This document shows, piece after piece, positions 38,364 through 48,748 of a stretch of 64,000 nucleotides of DNA. The first letter of the stretch is position 1; each line of letters opens with the position of its first letter. The position numbers and the translations under genes are program-made. Under the pieces are notes generated by a model. It saw only the letters and a program-made list of their open reading frames with translations. It searched no databases and had not been told where the DNA came from. Origin of the DNA: Streptomyces kaniharaensis (GTDB lineage: Bacteria; Actinomycetota; Actinomycetes; Streptomycetales; Streptomycetaceae); assembly GCF_009569385.1 (NCBI RefSeq), contig NZ_WBOF01000001.1:3854001-3918000 (forward strand), read 5' to 3'.

Positions 38364-39938
38364 ATGGCGGAGCTTACGATCCGTCCGGAGGAGATCCGGG
38401 ACGCGCTGGCCGACTTTGTCCAGTCGTACCAGCCGGACGCCGCTTCTGTGGAAGAGGTCGGCACGGTCACTGACGCGGCGGACGGCATCGCCCATGTCGA
38501 GGGTCTGCCCTCGGTCATGGCGAACGAGCTGCTGAAGTTCGAGGACGGCACGCTCGGCCTCGCGCTGAACCTCGACACCCGCGAGATCGGTGTCGTCATC
38601 CTCGGTGAGTTCGGCGGCATCGAAGAGGGCCAGACCGTGCGCCGCACCGGCGAGGTCCTCTCGGTTCCGGTCGGCGACGGCTACCTCGGCCGCGTCGTGG
38701 ACCCGCTGGGCAACCCGATCGACGGTCTGGGCGAGATCGCCTCCACCGGCCGCCGCGCCCTGGAGCTGCAGGCCCCCGGCGTCATGGTCCGCAAGTCGGT
38801 CCACGAGCCGATGCAGACCGGCATCAAGGCCATCGACGCCATGACCCCGATCGGCCGTGGCCAGCGTCAGCTGATCATCGGTGACCGCCAGACCGGCAAG
38901 ACCGCCGTGGCGATCGACACGATCATCAACCAGCGCGACAACTGGCGCTCGGGCGACCCGAAGAAGCAGGTCCGCTGCATCTACGTCGCCGTCGGCCAGA
39001 AGGGCTCCACCATCGCGTCCGTCCGCGGCGCCCTGGAGGAGGCCGGCGCGCTGGAGTACACCACCATCGTGGCCGCTCCCGCCTCCGACCCGGCCGGCTT
39101 CAAGTACCTCGCCCCGTACACCGGTTCGGCCATCGGCCAGGAGTGGATGTACGACGGCAAGCACGTCCTGATCATCTTCGACGACCTGTCGAAGCAGGCC
39201 GAGGCCTACCGCTCCGTCTCCCTGCTGCTGCGCCGCCCGCCGGGCCGCGAGGCCTACCCGGGTGACGTCTTCTACCTGCACTCCCGCCTGCTGGAGCGCT
39301 GCGCCAAGCTCTCCGACGAGCTGGGCGCCGGCTCGATGACCGGTCTGCCGATCATCGAGACCAAGGCCAACGACGTCTCGGCGTACATCCCGACCAACGT
39401 CATCTCCATCACCGACGGCCAGTGCTTCCTGGAGTCCGACCTGTTCAACGCCGGCATCCGCCCGGCCGTGAACGTCGGTATCTCGGTCTCCCGCGTCGGT
39501 GGCTCGGCCCAGATCAAGGCCATGAAGTCGGTCGCCGGCCGCCTGCGCCTGGACCTGGCCCAGTACCGCGAGCTGGAGGCGTTCGCCGCCTTCGGTTCCG
39601 ACCTGGACCCGGCCTCGAAGGCCCAGCTGGAGCGCGGTGCGCGCATGGTCGAGCTGCTGAAGCAGGGCCAGTACCAGCCGTTCCCGGTCGAGGAGCAGGT
39701 CGTCTCCATCTGGGCCGGCACCACCGGCAAGCTGGACGACGTCCCGGTCGCGGACATCCGCCGCTTCGAGCGCGAGTTCCTCGACCACCTGCGCCTGCAG
39801 CACAAGGACCTGCTGGCCGGCATCGTCGAGACCAGCAAGCTGGAGGACGGCACCATCGACGCCCTCACCAGCGCGATCGCCGCCTTCAAGCCGGGCTTCA
39901 CCACCGCCGACGGCAAGCTCCTCGGCGAGCAGGCCTGA
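38364..39938 (+). CDS. atpA: ATP synthase F1 subunit alpha
   Basis: A 524-residue nucleotide-binding subunit without catalytic activity. Walker A G-D-R-Q-T-G-K-T is at 173-180 and the family signature [13 protein letters not shown] near 370-382. Length is typical. It begins with ATG at 38364, preceded by GGAGAGCAGGGA, after a structured gap. Confidence 0.97.
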   Translation: MAELTIRPEEIRDALADFVQSYQPDAASVEEVGTVTDAADGIAHVEGLPSVMANELLKFEDGTLGLALNLDTREIGVVILGEFGGIEEGQTVRRTGEVLSVPVGDGYLGRVVDPLGNPIDGLGEIASTGRRALELQAPGVMVRKSVHEPMQTGIKAIDAMTPIGRGQRQLIIGDRQTGKTAVAIDTIINQRDNWRSGDPKKQVRCIYVAVGQKGSTIASVRGALEEAGALEYTTIVAAPASDPAGFKYLAPYTGSAIGQEWMYDGKHVLIIFDDLSKQAEAYRSVSLLLRRPPGREAYPGDVFYLHSRLLERCAKLSDELGAGSMTGLPIIETKANDVSAYIPTNVISITDGQCFLESDLFNAGIRPAVNVGISVSRVGGSAQIKAMKSVAGRLRLDLAQYRELEAFAAFGSDLDPASKAQLERGARMVELLKQGQYQPFPVEEQVVSIWAGTTGKLDDVPVADIRRFEREFLDHLRLQHKDLLAGIVETSKLEDGTIDALTSAIAAFKPGFTTADGKLLGEQA

Positions 39939-39970
39939 GTCCGGTAGCGAGGGAAAGGACGTAACGACCC

Positions 39971-42333
<2,363 letters not shown>

Positions 42334-42361
42334 TCGCGGCCGGTAGCAGCTGAGTGACCGT

Positions 42362-42395
42362 GAGGGGTGGCCCCCGAGCCTGGGGACCACCCCTC
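42362..42395 (+). terminator. Hairpin after atpD (attenuator candidate)
   Basis: A 14-bp stem with one mismatch (42362-42375 with 42382-42395) and a 6-base loop lies 28 bases after atpD, upstream of the last operon gene atpC. It may reduce read-through into atpC or stabilise the upstream message. Confidence 0.55.
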
Positions 42396-42474
42396 GCGTC
42401 GCATCGGCTGTGATTCCGGTCAAATCCGTGCCGCCGGTTTCATGCCGGGGGCGCGGGGCCGTTATTCTTACCGA

Positions 42475-42496
42475 AACTCCCGAGTAATCGGGGGTT
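42475..42496 (+). other. Hairpin just upstream of atpC
   Basis: AACTCCCGA pairs with TCGGGGGTT (42475-42483, 42488-42496, one G-U) around GTAA, a GNRA-type tetraloop. It ends 21 bases before the atpC start and just before the TAGGAG ribosome site. Confidence 0.45.
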
Positions 42497-42517
42497 GCAT
42501 GAGCCTAGGAGCCCACG

Positions 42518-42901
42518 TTGGCTGAGCTGCACGTCGAGCTGGTCGCAGCCGACCGCAAGGTGTGGTCCGGTGCGGCCACCATCGTCGTCGCCCGTACGGC
42601 CTCCGGTGACACCGGCATCATGCCGGGTCACACCCCGGTGCTGAGCGTGCTGGAGACCGGTCCGGTCACCATCCGCACGGTGGACGGCGGAACCGTGATC
42701 GCCGCGGTGCACGGCGGCTTCATCTCCTTCGCCGACAACAAGCTTTCTCTGCTCGCGGAGATCGCCGAGCTGGCGGACGAGATCGACGTCGCGCGTGCCG
42801 AGCGCGCACTGGAGAAGGCCAAGTCGGACCTGGACGCGCACGCCGAGCGGCGCGCCGAGGTGCGTCTGTTCGCGGCGCGCGGCCTCAAGGCCCACGCCTG
42901 A
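42518..42901 (+). CDS. atpC: ATP synthase F1 subunit epsilon
   Basis: A 127-residue rotor-base subunit: an N-terminal beta-sandwich (A-E-L-H-V-E-L-V-A-A-D-R-K-V-W-S-G) and a C-terminal pair of helices rich in Ala, Glu and Arg that can inhibit ATP hydrolysis. The start is TTG at 42518, with TAGGAG about 7 bases upstream; there is no ATG or GTG alternative in frame nearby. It is the last operon gene and is followed by a terminator. Confidence 0.95.
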   Translation: MAELHVELVAADRKVWSGAATIVVARTASGDTGIMPGHTPVLSVLETGPVTIRTVDGGTVIAAVHGGFISFADNKLSLLAEIAELADEIDVARAERALEKAKSDLDAHAERRAEVRLFAARGLKAHA

Positions 42902-42933
42902 GTGCGCCGGACCCTGGTTTAGCGGGGTCGACC

Positions 42934-42973
42934 GACGGTCCCGGGGACGCGTGAGCGTGACCCCGGGACTGTC
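42934..42973 (+). terminator. Terminator of the ATP synthase operon
   Basis: A 13-bp stem (42934-42946 with 42961-42973, one G-U pair) and a 14-base loop lie 33 bases after atpC. Confidence 0.7.
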
Positions 42974-43049
42974 GTCTCAGTTGGTAGGTCAACGCGGTCG
43001 CTTGATACGACCGATACGGGGAACGCGGGTAGCGAGGAGGTAGGTGAGC

Positions 43050-43550
43050 ATGGTCCTCGCGCTTGTGGTGTGTGCGGCGGTCGTGGCGCTGGGTGTGATC
43101 GGCCTGGTGGCGTTCGCGGTGCGCCGCCGCCTCATCCAGCGGGTCGGCGGCACGTTCGACTGCAGCTACCGGCTCAAAATGCCCGCCGACGCCTCGACGC
43201 AGCCCGACCTCGACGAGAACGGCAAACCCACCTCGGCCCCGGTCCCCCAGACCGACGGCAAGGGGTGGGTTTTTGGTATCGGCCGGTACAGCGGTGACTC
43301 GATCGAGTGGTTCCGCGTCTTCTCGTACGCCCCCCGCCCACGCAAGGTGCTGCCGCGCCGCGAGATCGAGGTGCTCGGCCGGCGCTACCCGGAGGGCCAG
43401 GAGGAACTGGCGCTGCTCTCCGGCTCGGTGGTGCTGCGCTGCCTGCACAACGGGGACCCGCTGGAGCTGGCGATGAGCGAGGACGCGCTCACCGGGTTCC
43501 TCGCCTGGCTGGAGGCGGCGCCTCCAGGTCAGAGGGTTAACGTCGCCTAA
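43050..43550 (+). CDS. DUF2550 family membrane-anchored protein
   Basis: A 166-residue protein with one N-terminal helix (about 3-24) followed by R-R-R-L-I-Q-R and a soluble domain containing G-T-F-D-C-S-Y-R and R-Y-S-G-D-S-I-E-W-F-R-V-F. DUF2550 proteins follow atpC in many actinobacteria; their function is unknown. GAGGAGG at 43034-43040 fits ATG 43050 (9 bases) better than GTG 43044 (3 bases). The PduO gene follows 21 bases after the stop, probably in the same transcript. Confidence 0.85.
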   Translation: MVLALVVCAAVVALGVIGLVAFAVRRRLIQRVGGTFDCSYRLKMPADASTQPDLDENGKPTSAPVPQTDGKGWVFGIGRYSGDSIEWFRVFSYAPRPRKVLPRREIEVLGRRYPEGQEELALLSGSVVLRCLHNGDPLELAMSEDALTGFLAWLEAAPPGQRVNVA

Positions 43551-43571
43551 CGTGCCAGCTACGCTGGCCGC

Positions 43572-44144
43572 ATGGTCAATCTGACGCGCATCTACACCCG
43601 TACCGGCGACGACGGCACCACCGCGCTCGGCGACATGAGCCGGACCACCAAGACCGATCCGCGGCTGATCGCGTACGCCGACGCCAACGAGGCGAACGCG
43701 GCGATCGGGGTGGCCATCGCCGCCGGAGCGCTGCCGGAGGACGTCGTCGCGGTGCTCACCCGGATCCAGAACGACCTGTTCGACGTCGGCGCGGACCTCT
43801 CCACACCGGTGGTCGAGAACCCCGCCTACCCGCCGCTGCGGGTCCTACAGTCGTACATCGACCGGCTGGAGGGGGACTGCGACCACTACCTGGAGCAGCT
43901 GGAGAAGCTCCGCAGCTTCATCCTGCCCGGCGGTACGCCCGGCGCGGCCTACCTGCACCTGGCCTGCACGGTCGTGCGGCGGGCCGAGCGCGCAACCTGG
44001 GCGGCGATCGACATGCACGGCGACACCGTCAACCCGCTGACCGCCAAGTACCTCAACCGGCTCTCCGACCTGCTGTTCATCCTTGCCCGGGCGGCCAACA
44101 AGGAGCGCGGCGACGTGCTCTGGGTGCCGGGCGAGAACCGCTAG
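43572..44144 (+). CDS. Cob(I)alamin adenosyltransferase, PduO type
   Basis: A 190-residue ATP:cob(I)alamin adenosyltransferase that makes coenzyme B12. The N-terminal T-R-T-G-D-D-G-T-T ATP-binding motif, D-L-F-D-V-G-A-D-L and the helix R-A-E-R-A-T-W with N-R-L-S-D-L-L-F are typical. Adenosylcobalamin serves methylmalonyl-CoA mutase, and a methylmalonyl-CoA epimerase gene lies at the end of the window, though not in the same operon. Its TAG stop shares CTAG with the stop of the convergent gene. Confidence 0.94.
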   Translation: MVNLTRIYTRTGDDGTTALGDMSRTTKTDPRLIAYADANEANAAIGVAIAAGALPEDVVAVLTRIQNDLFDVGADLSTPVVENPAYPPLRVLQSYIDRLEGDCDHYLEQLEKLRSFILPGGTPGAAYLHLACTVVRRAERATWAAIDMHGDTVNPLTAKYLNRLSDLLFILARAANKERGDVLWVPGENR

Positions 44145-44725
44145 GCCCGGCCGGCCTTCTCGACGACCCGGCCGTCCTCGACGAGGACGCCGGCCGGCGG
44201 CTCCTTGGGCCAGATCGAGTAGCAGGCGGCGACGATCACGTTGACCACGGCGGCGATGCCCAGCTTGAGGTACCACTGCGTGAAGGTGCCGAAGTGGGCG
44301 GTGCCCGCGGAGAGCGGGACGAGCAGGGTGATCAGGCTCAGCGTGATCGCCGCCGAGACCACCGTCCGGCCGCAGACCTGCCACTCGTACCTGGTCCGCT
44401 CCGGGCCGTACTTGGGGGAGGGCAGGGGCTTCGGACCGCCGGCGAAGCGGTGCAGGAAGTGCCGGTCGGCCCAGCGGACCAGCGAGGGCCCGTACCCGAT
44501 CGAGAAGCCGGCGTAGCTCGCGGCGAGAGCGTGCGTCCAGCTCGCGGTGGCGCCGCCGCGCAGGTCGAGGACGGTGAGGGCGTAGAGCGTGAGGTCCACC
44601 ACCGGGAGGCCGATCAGCAGCACGGTGCTGGTCCGGCGCCAGCGCAGCAGGTAGCGGGCGGCGAGGCCGAGGCCGAGCAGGATCCAGAAGGAGATCTCGG
44701 CTGCGACGACGAGGGTGACGATCAC
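44141..44725 (-). CDS. Integral membrane protein of unknown function
   Basis: A 194-residue protein with about five predicted helices (3-24, 33-55, 66-84, 127-146, 155-176) and a cytoplasmic loop with R-W-A-D-R-H-F-L-H-R-F. GTG 44725 with GGGAGC upstream is preferred; the longer open frame to 45148 runs into low-quality sequence. I do not recognise a characterised family. It ends tail to tail with the PduO gene (shared CTAG) and its start region faces the two-component system genes. Confidence 0.75.
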   Translation of the reverse strand: MIVTLVVAAEISFWILLGLGLAARYLLRWRRTSTVLLIGLPVVDLTLYALTVLDLRGGATASWTHALAASYAGFSIGYGPSLVRWADRHFLHRFAGGPKPLPSPKYGPERTRYEWQVCGRTVVSAAITLSLITLLVPLSAGTAHFGTFTQWYLKLGIAAVVNVIVAACYSIWPKEPPAGVLVEDGRVVEKAGRA

Positions 44726-44873
44726 GTGAAGCTCCCGGGCGGTCGGCGGTGTCACCAGGCTCGCGCGGGCGCGCTCCGGTGTCGTCGTCGCCCGGTGCCG
44801 TCCCGGGCTGCATCTTTCGATGTAGGCGTCTCCTCCGCGCACCGGAGCCGGGGCATGCTCCCGGGATGGTGAG

Positions 44874-46085
44874 ATGGTGGGCGTGCTCCGACTTTCCCTC
44901 ACCCCGCGCTCGCAGGACCGGCTGATCGCCCTCTGCGGGCTGCTCGGCGGGGCGGTGCTCGTCGCCTTCAAGGTGTACGACCGCCCCGACCACGTGCCGC
45001 TGTGGGCGGTCCTGGCGCCGATGCTGGTGATGGCGGCGCTGGAGCCGGTCCGGCGGACCCGGCCGGTGCTGGCGGTGTCGGTCGGCGGCCTGGCGTTCGT
45101 GGCGAGCCTGTTCGCGGGCAGCCTGCTGGCGACCCTGATCATGTACACCGACCTGCTGTACGCGGCGGTGATCTACGGCAGCCGCCGGATGTCGCGCATC
45201 CTGCACCTGACCGGCGGGGCCACTGTGCTGGTGCTGTCCACGCTGACGGCGATCTATGCGGGAACGCCGTCCGCGCTGCTGGTGGCGGTGGTCAGTTCGC
45301 TGGTCTTCCTCGCGCCGGTGTGGACCGGCGACGTGGTGCGCAAGCACCGGCAGGAGGCGGAGACCGAGCGGCTGCGCGCCGAACAGACCGCGCTGCTCTC
45401 GGAGATGGACCGGCGCGAGGCCGTCGTCGCCGAACGGGCAAGGATGGCACGGGAGTTGCACGACGTGGTGGCTAACCACCTGTCGGCGATCGCGATCCAC
45501 GCCACCGGCGCGCAGTCCGTCGCCCGCCGGCAGCGGCGGGCCGAGGACGACCCGCTGGTGGAGGCACTGGCGGTGATCCGGGAGAACAGCGTCCAGGGTT
45601 TGGCCGAAATGCGTCGCATGATCGGACTGCTGCGGGACAGCGGCGGGGGAGAGGCCGACGAGTCCTACGCGGCGCCCGACCTGGCCGCGGTGGACGCCCT
45701 GCTGACCAAGGCACGGGCGGCCGGCCGGGACGTCGGACTGGCCTTCGACCTCACCGAGCAGGGCGAGCGCGGCGAGGTGCCGGTGCCGGTCGGGCTGGCC
45801 GCCTACCGGATCGTGCAGGAGTCGCTGACCAACGCGCTCAAGCACTCCGGGCCAGGGCTGGTGACGCTGCGGCTGGACTTCCGGCCCGCCGAACTGCGGA
45901 TCGCCGTCGACAGCCCGTACCGCGCGGGGGCGGGCCGTGAACTGCCCGGCGCGCGGGCCGGACTGGTGGGCATGGCGGAAAGGGCCGGGCTGCTCGGCGG
46001 CAGCTTCGAGGCCGGGCCGCGGGACGGGAGCTGGAGCGTGCGCGCGGTGCTGCCGCACGCACAGAAGAGCGAGGGGCGGGCATGA
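44874..46085 (+). CDS. Two-component sensor histidine kinase (HisKA_3, NarL-partner type)
   Basis: A 403-residue membrane kinase. Four to five helices fill about 16-150 without an obvious extracellular sensor domain, so sensing is probably within the membrane. A short coiled coil leads to the HisKA_3 domain with phospho-acceptor His 196 in A-R-E-L-H-D-V-V-A-N-H; the HATPase has the N box E-S-L-T-N-A-L-K-H and a G1-like G-A-R-A-G-L-V-G-M segment. Its stop overlaps the start of the response regulator gene as ATGA, so the pair is coupled. The signal and target genes are unknown. Confidence 0.93.
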   Translation: MVGVLRLSLTPRSQDRLIALCGLLGGAVLVAFKVYDRPDHVPLWAVLAPMLVMAALEPVRRTRPVLAVSVGGLAFVASLFAGSLLATLIMYTDLLYAAVIYGSRRMSRILHLTGGATVLVLSTLTAIYAGTPSALLVAVVSSLVFLAPVWTGDVVRKHRQEAETERLRAEQTALLSEMDRREAVVAERARMARELHDVVANHLSAIAIHATGAQSVARRQRRAEDDPLVEALAVIRENSVQGLAEMRRMIGLLRDSGGGEADESYAAPDLAAVDALLTKARAAGRDVGLAFDLTEQGERGEVPVPVGLAAYRIVQESLTNALKHSGPGLVTLRLDFRPAELRIAVDSPYRAGAGRELPGARAGLVGMAERAGLLGGSFEAGPRDGSWSVRAVLPHAQKSEGRA

Positions 46086-46732
46086 CGATCCGGGTGCTGG
46101 TGGCCGAGGACCAGGCGGCGGTGCGGGCGGCGCTGGTGATGATCCTGCGGGCCGAGCCGGACGTCGAGGTGGTCGGGCAGGCCGCCGACGGCGAGGAGGC
46201 CGTCCGCCTGGCGCTGGAGCTGCGGCCGGACGTCGTGCTGATGGACGTGCAGATGCCGCGGCTGGACGGCGTCTCGGCGACCCGCGAGGTGGTGGCCGCC
46301 GGAGCCGCCCAGGTGCTCGTCCTGACCACCTTCGACCTGGACGAGTACGTCTACGGCGCGCTGCGGGCGGGCGCGGCCGGGTTCCTGCTCAAGGACCTGG
46401 AGGCGGACACCCTGGTCGAGGGCATCCGGACGGTGGCGCGCGGGGACGGCATGCTGGCGCCCTCGGTGACCAGGCGGCTGATCGGCACCTTCGCCCGGCC
46501 GGACCGGGCGGTCGGGCCGGACACCCGCGAGGCGGTGGCCGGGCTCACCCCGCGCGAGCGGGAGGTGCTCGCCTGCCTCGGGGGCGGGCTGTCGAACGGG
46601 GAGATCGCGGCCCGGCTGGAGATGGCGGAGGCGACGACCAAGACGCACGTCAGCCGGATCCTGGCGAAGCTGCGGCTGCGCAGCCGGGTGCAGGCGGCGA
46701 TCCTGGCGCAGGACCTCGGGATGACGGTCTGA
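46082..46732 (+). CDS. NarL/LuxR-family response regulator
   Basis: A 216-residue regulator, partner of the kinase just upstream. The receiver domain has acidic residues E9-D10, phospho-acceptor D55 in V-L-M-D-V-Q-M-P, and Lys in L-L-K-D. The LuxR helix-turn-helix (about 150-205) has L-T-P-R-E-R-E-V-L and the recognition helix T-K-T-H-V-S-R-I-L-A-K-L. The four-base overlap with the kinase gene is typical of such pairs. Confidence 0.94.
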   Translation: MTIRVLVAEDQAAVRAALVMILRAEPDVEVVGQAADGEEAVRLALELRPDVVLMDVQMPRLDGVSATREVVAAGAAQVLVLTTFDLDEYVYGALRAGAAGFLLKDLEADTLVEGIRTVARGDGMLAPSVTRRLIGTFARPDRAVGPDTREAVAGLTPREREVLACLGGGLSNGEIAARLEMAEATTKTHVSRILAKLRLRSRVQAAILAQDLGMTV

Positions 46733-46800
46733 TCGTCTGACCAGGTCGGTTGCAGATCACACTCTCGATTGCTACTGCCAGGGAGGATTGGGCACTAGAG

Positions 46801-46956
46801 TCCCGCCGAGAGCGAGCGGAGCGAGTGAACCGACATGGTGGCGCGCTTCGCGAAAGCGACCGCCGAGCGCCAGCGAGGCGGGACAATTGAGCGACGCGGC
46901 TCGCTGTGGCGGAGACCCCTGCCCTGAGCCGCCTTCAGGGCCCGCCCGCAGGGCGG
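46801..46956 (+). other. Structured leader before the hydroxyacyl-CoA dehydrogenase gene
   Basis: The 247-base gap after the response regulator contains TCCCGCC/GGCGGGA (46801-46807, 46877-46883) enclosing GAGCGAG-rich sequence, then two tight hairpins: GCCCTGA/TCAGGGC (46921-46927, 46935-46941) and CCGCCC/GGGCGG (46942-46947, 46951-46956). These end just before the GGGAG ribosome site of the next gene. Confidence 0.4.
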
Positions 46957-46979
46957 CGACGGCATCGGGAGACCCAGCC

Positions 46980-47849
46980 ATGAGCAATGCGTCCAGCAAG
47001 CAGATCGCCGTGATCGGTGCCGGCCTGATGGGCGCCGGCATCGCCCAGGTGTCCGCGCAGGCGGGCCACCCGGTGGTGCTGCGGGACGTCACCGAGGAGG
47101 CGCTGCAGCGCGGCCTCGCGGGCATCCGTGCCTCGTACGAGAAGTTCGTCGCCAAGGGCAGGATGAGCGCCGAGGACGCCGAGGCCGCGCTCGGCCGGAT
47201 CACCACCACCACCGACCTGGGCGCCGTCTCCGAGGCCGACATCGTGGTCGAGGCCGTGTTCGAGAAGCTGGAGGTCAAGGAGGGCGTCTTCCGGGAGCTC
47301 GACAAGCTCGCCAAGGACGGCGCGGTGCTCGCCTCCAACACCTCCGCCATCCCGATCACCCGGATCGCCGCCGCCACCCAGCGCCCGGAGTCGGTCGTCG
47401 GCGTGCACTTCTTCTCGCCGGTGCCGCTGATGAAGCTGGTCGAGCTGGTCCGCGGCTACAAGACCAGCGACGAGACGCTGGCCGCCGCCCGCGCCTTCGC
47501 CGAGGGCGTCGGCAAGGAGGTCGTGGTGGTCAACCGCGACGTCGCCGGCTTCGTCACCACCCGCCTGATCACCGCGCTGGTCGTCGAGGCCGCCAAGCTG
47601 TACGAGTCGGGCGTCGCCACCGCCGAGGACATCGACACCGCCTGCCGGCTCGGCTTCGGCCACCCGATGGGCCCGCTGGAGACCGCCGACCTGACCGGCG
47701 TGGACATCCTGCTGCACGCCGCCCGCAACATCTACGCCGAGACCCAGGACGAGAAGTTCGCCGCCCCGGAGATCATGGCCCGCATGGTCACCGCCGGCGA
47801 CCTCGGCCGCAAGAGCGGCCGCGGCTTCTACCCGTACGAGGGCAAGTGA
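46980..47849 (+). CDS. 3-hydroxybutyryl-CoA (3-hydroxyacyl-CoA) dehydrogenase
   Basis: A 289-residue NAD-dependent enzyme of the single-function FadB2/PaaH-like type. The Rossmann motif G-A-G-L-M-G is at 13-18; the catalytic His is in G-V-H-F-F-S-P-V-P; the C-terminal dimer domain carries G-F-G-H-P-M-G-P-L-E. It interconverts acetoacetyl-CoA and 3-hydroxybutyryl-CoA for butyryl-CoA/ethylmalonyl-CoA metabolism or fatty-acid oxidation. ATG 46980 has GGGAG upstream; the in-frame TTG extension to 46788 runs through the hairpin region and is unlikely. A strong terminator follows. Confidence 0.93.
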   Translation: MSNASSKQIAVIGAGLMGAGIAQVSAQAGHPVVLRDVTEEALQRGLAGIRASYEKFVAKGRMSAEDAEAALGRITTTTDLGAVSEADIVVEAVFEKLEVKEGVFRELDKLAKDGAVLASNTSAIPITRIAAATQRPESVVGVHFFSPVPLMKLVELVRGYKTSDETLAAARAFAEGVGKEVVVVNRDVAGFVTTRLITALVVEAAKLYESGVATAEDIDTACRLGFGHPMGPLETADLTGVDILLHAARNIYAETQDEKFAAPEIMARMVTAGDLGRKSGRGFYPYEGK

Positions 47850-47889
47850 CCCCCTGCCGGGGCGAATGAGCCGACGGAGCCGAAGGACC

Positions 47890-47927
47890 GGACGGGCCGT
47901 GCGATCGGAGCATCGTACGGCCCGTCC
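47890..47927 (+). terminator. Intrinsic terminator after the dehydrogenase
   Basis: A 16-bp stem (47890-47905 with 47912-47927, one G-U) with a 6-base loop lies 41 bases after the stop. The remaining gap to the STAS gene (47928-48231) shows no gene; AT-richer sequence around 48010-48030 may hold a promoter. Confidence 0.85.
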
Positions 47928-48231
47928 CTCCGAGGGCGGGTGAGTTTCCTCACGCCGGGTGCCGCCGACGGGTGATTTGGGCGGTAATCGAGCGTAGGTG
48001 TGGAGAGTTCCTGCGTATATTCCCTCGGACGAGTGAAGTTGCTTCAGATCTGACCGGAACCGGCAACCCGCGGTACTGGTTCGCTGTCAGATGAGGGGGA
48101 ACCCGGCATTCCGGCTGGATCCGGGCGCGGGGCCACGGCCCGCCCGGACGACACCCCCGCCACCCCCGAACCCGGCACGGCCCGGGGCGGAACGACACCC
48201 CGAACCAGTCGGCGAGGCGAAGGAGGAGAGC

Positions 48232-48555
48232 ATGCGCATCACCGGCGACCACACGGCGCTGGCCATCGAGGGCCGCCTCGACGTGCGCACCGCCGCCGAC
48301 GCGCGGGCCCGGCTGCACCAGGCCGTCGACACCGGCCTCGGCGACCTCGTGCTCGACCTCGCCCGGCTGGAGTTCTGGGACGCCACCGGCCTCGGCGTGA
48401 TCATGGGCACCCACCGCCGGGCCGGCCGGATCGGCCGCCGGCTGGTGCTGCGCTCGGTCCCGGCCCAGCTCCAGCGCCTGCTGGTGGCCACCAAGCTGCA
48501 CCGCATCCTCGCCGTCGACGGCGGCGTCGCCGAGGCACACGGCTTCATCCTCTGA
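48232..48555 (+). CDS. STAS-domain anti-sigma factor antagonist-like protein
   Basis: A 107-residue single STAS domain. In SpoIIAA-type proteins the switch loop is D-S-S-G-L-G with phosphorylation on the second Ser; here it is D-A-T-G-L-G (50-55), so Thr 52 takes the phospho-acceptor place. ATG 48232 has AAGGAGGAGA directly upstream; the longer open frame from 48091 is Pro-rich and not supported. No anti-sigma kinase or sigma gene is adjacent, so its partner is unknown. The next gene, on the same strand after 193 bases, encodes a membrane-anchored P-loop protein. Confidence 0.9.
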   Translation: MRITGDHTALAIEGRLDVRTAADARARLHQAVDTGLGDLVLDLARLEFWDATGLGVIMGTHRRAGRIGRRLVLRSVPAQLQRLLVATKLHRILAVDGGVAEAHGFIL

Positions 48556-48748
48556 CCTTCACACGGGACCCCGCTGCACACGCGGGGCCGGATGTGCGAG
48601 AGTCTCCCGTCAGAACACGGCCGCCGGAGGCGGGCTCAGCCTCCCCCAGCCTTCAGCCGGGAGGTGCCCCAACCCGCACGCGGCCGCGACCGAGACGTCA
48701 GCCGGCCGGCGCGGGGCGCCGGCGGCCGAGCACGATGCGGAGCAGAAC

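Noticed and set aside
42960..43021. tRNA-like sequence with CTCAGTTGGTAGG after atpC
   Set aside because: A D-arm-like string and a 5-bp anticodon-like stem exist, but the loop is nine bases, there is no T-arm GTTCGA sequence and no acceptor pairing.
46788..46979. N-terminal extension of the hydroxyacyl-CoA dehydrogenase from a TTG
   Set aside because: It runs through hairpins and adds residues absent from the family; ATG 46980 starts the Rossmann fold correctly.
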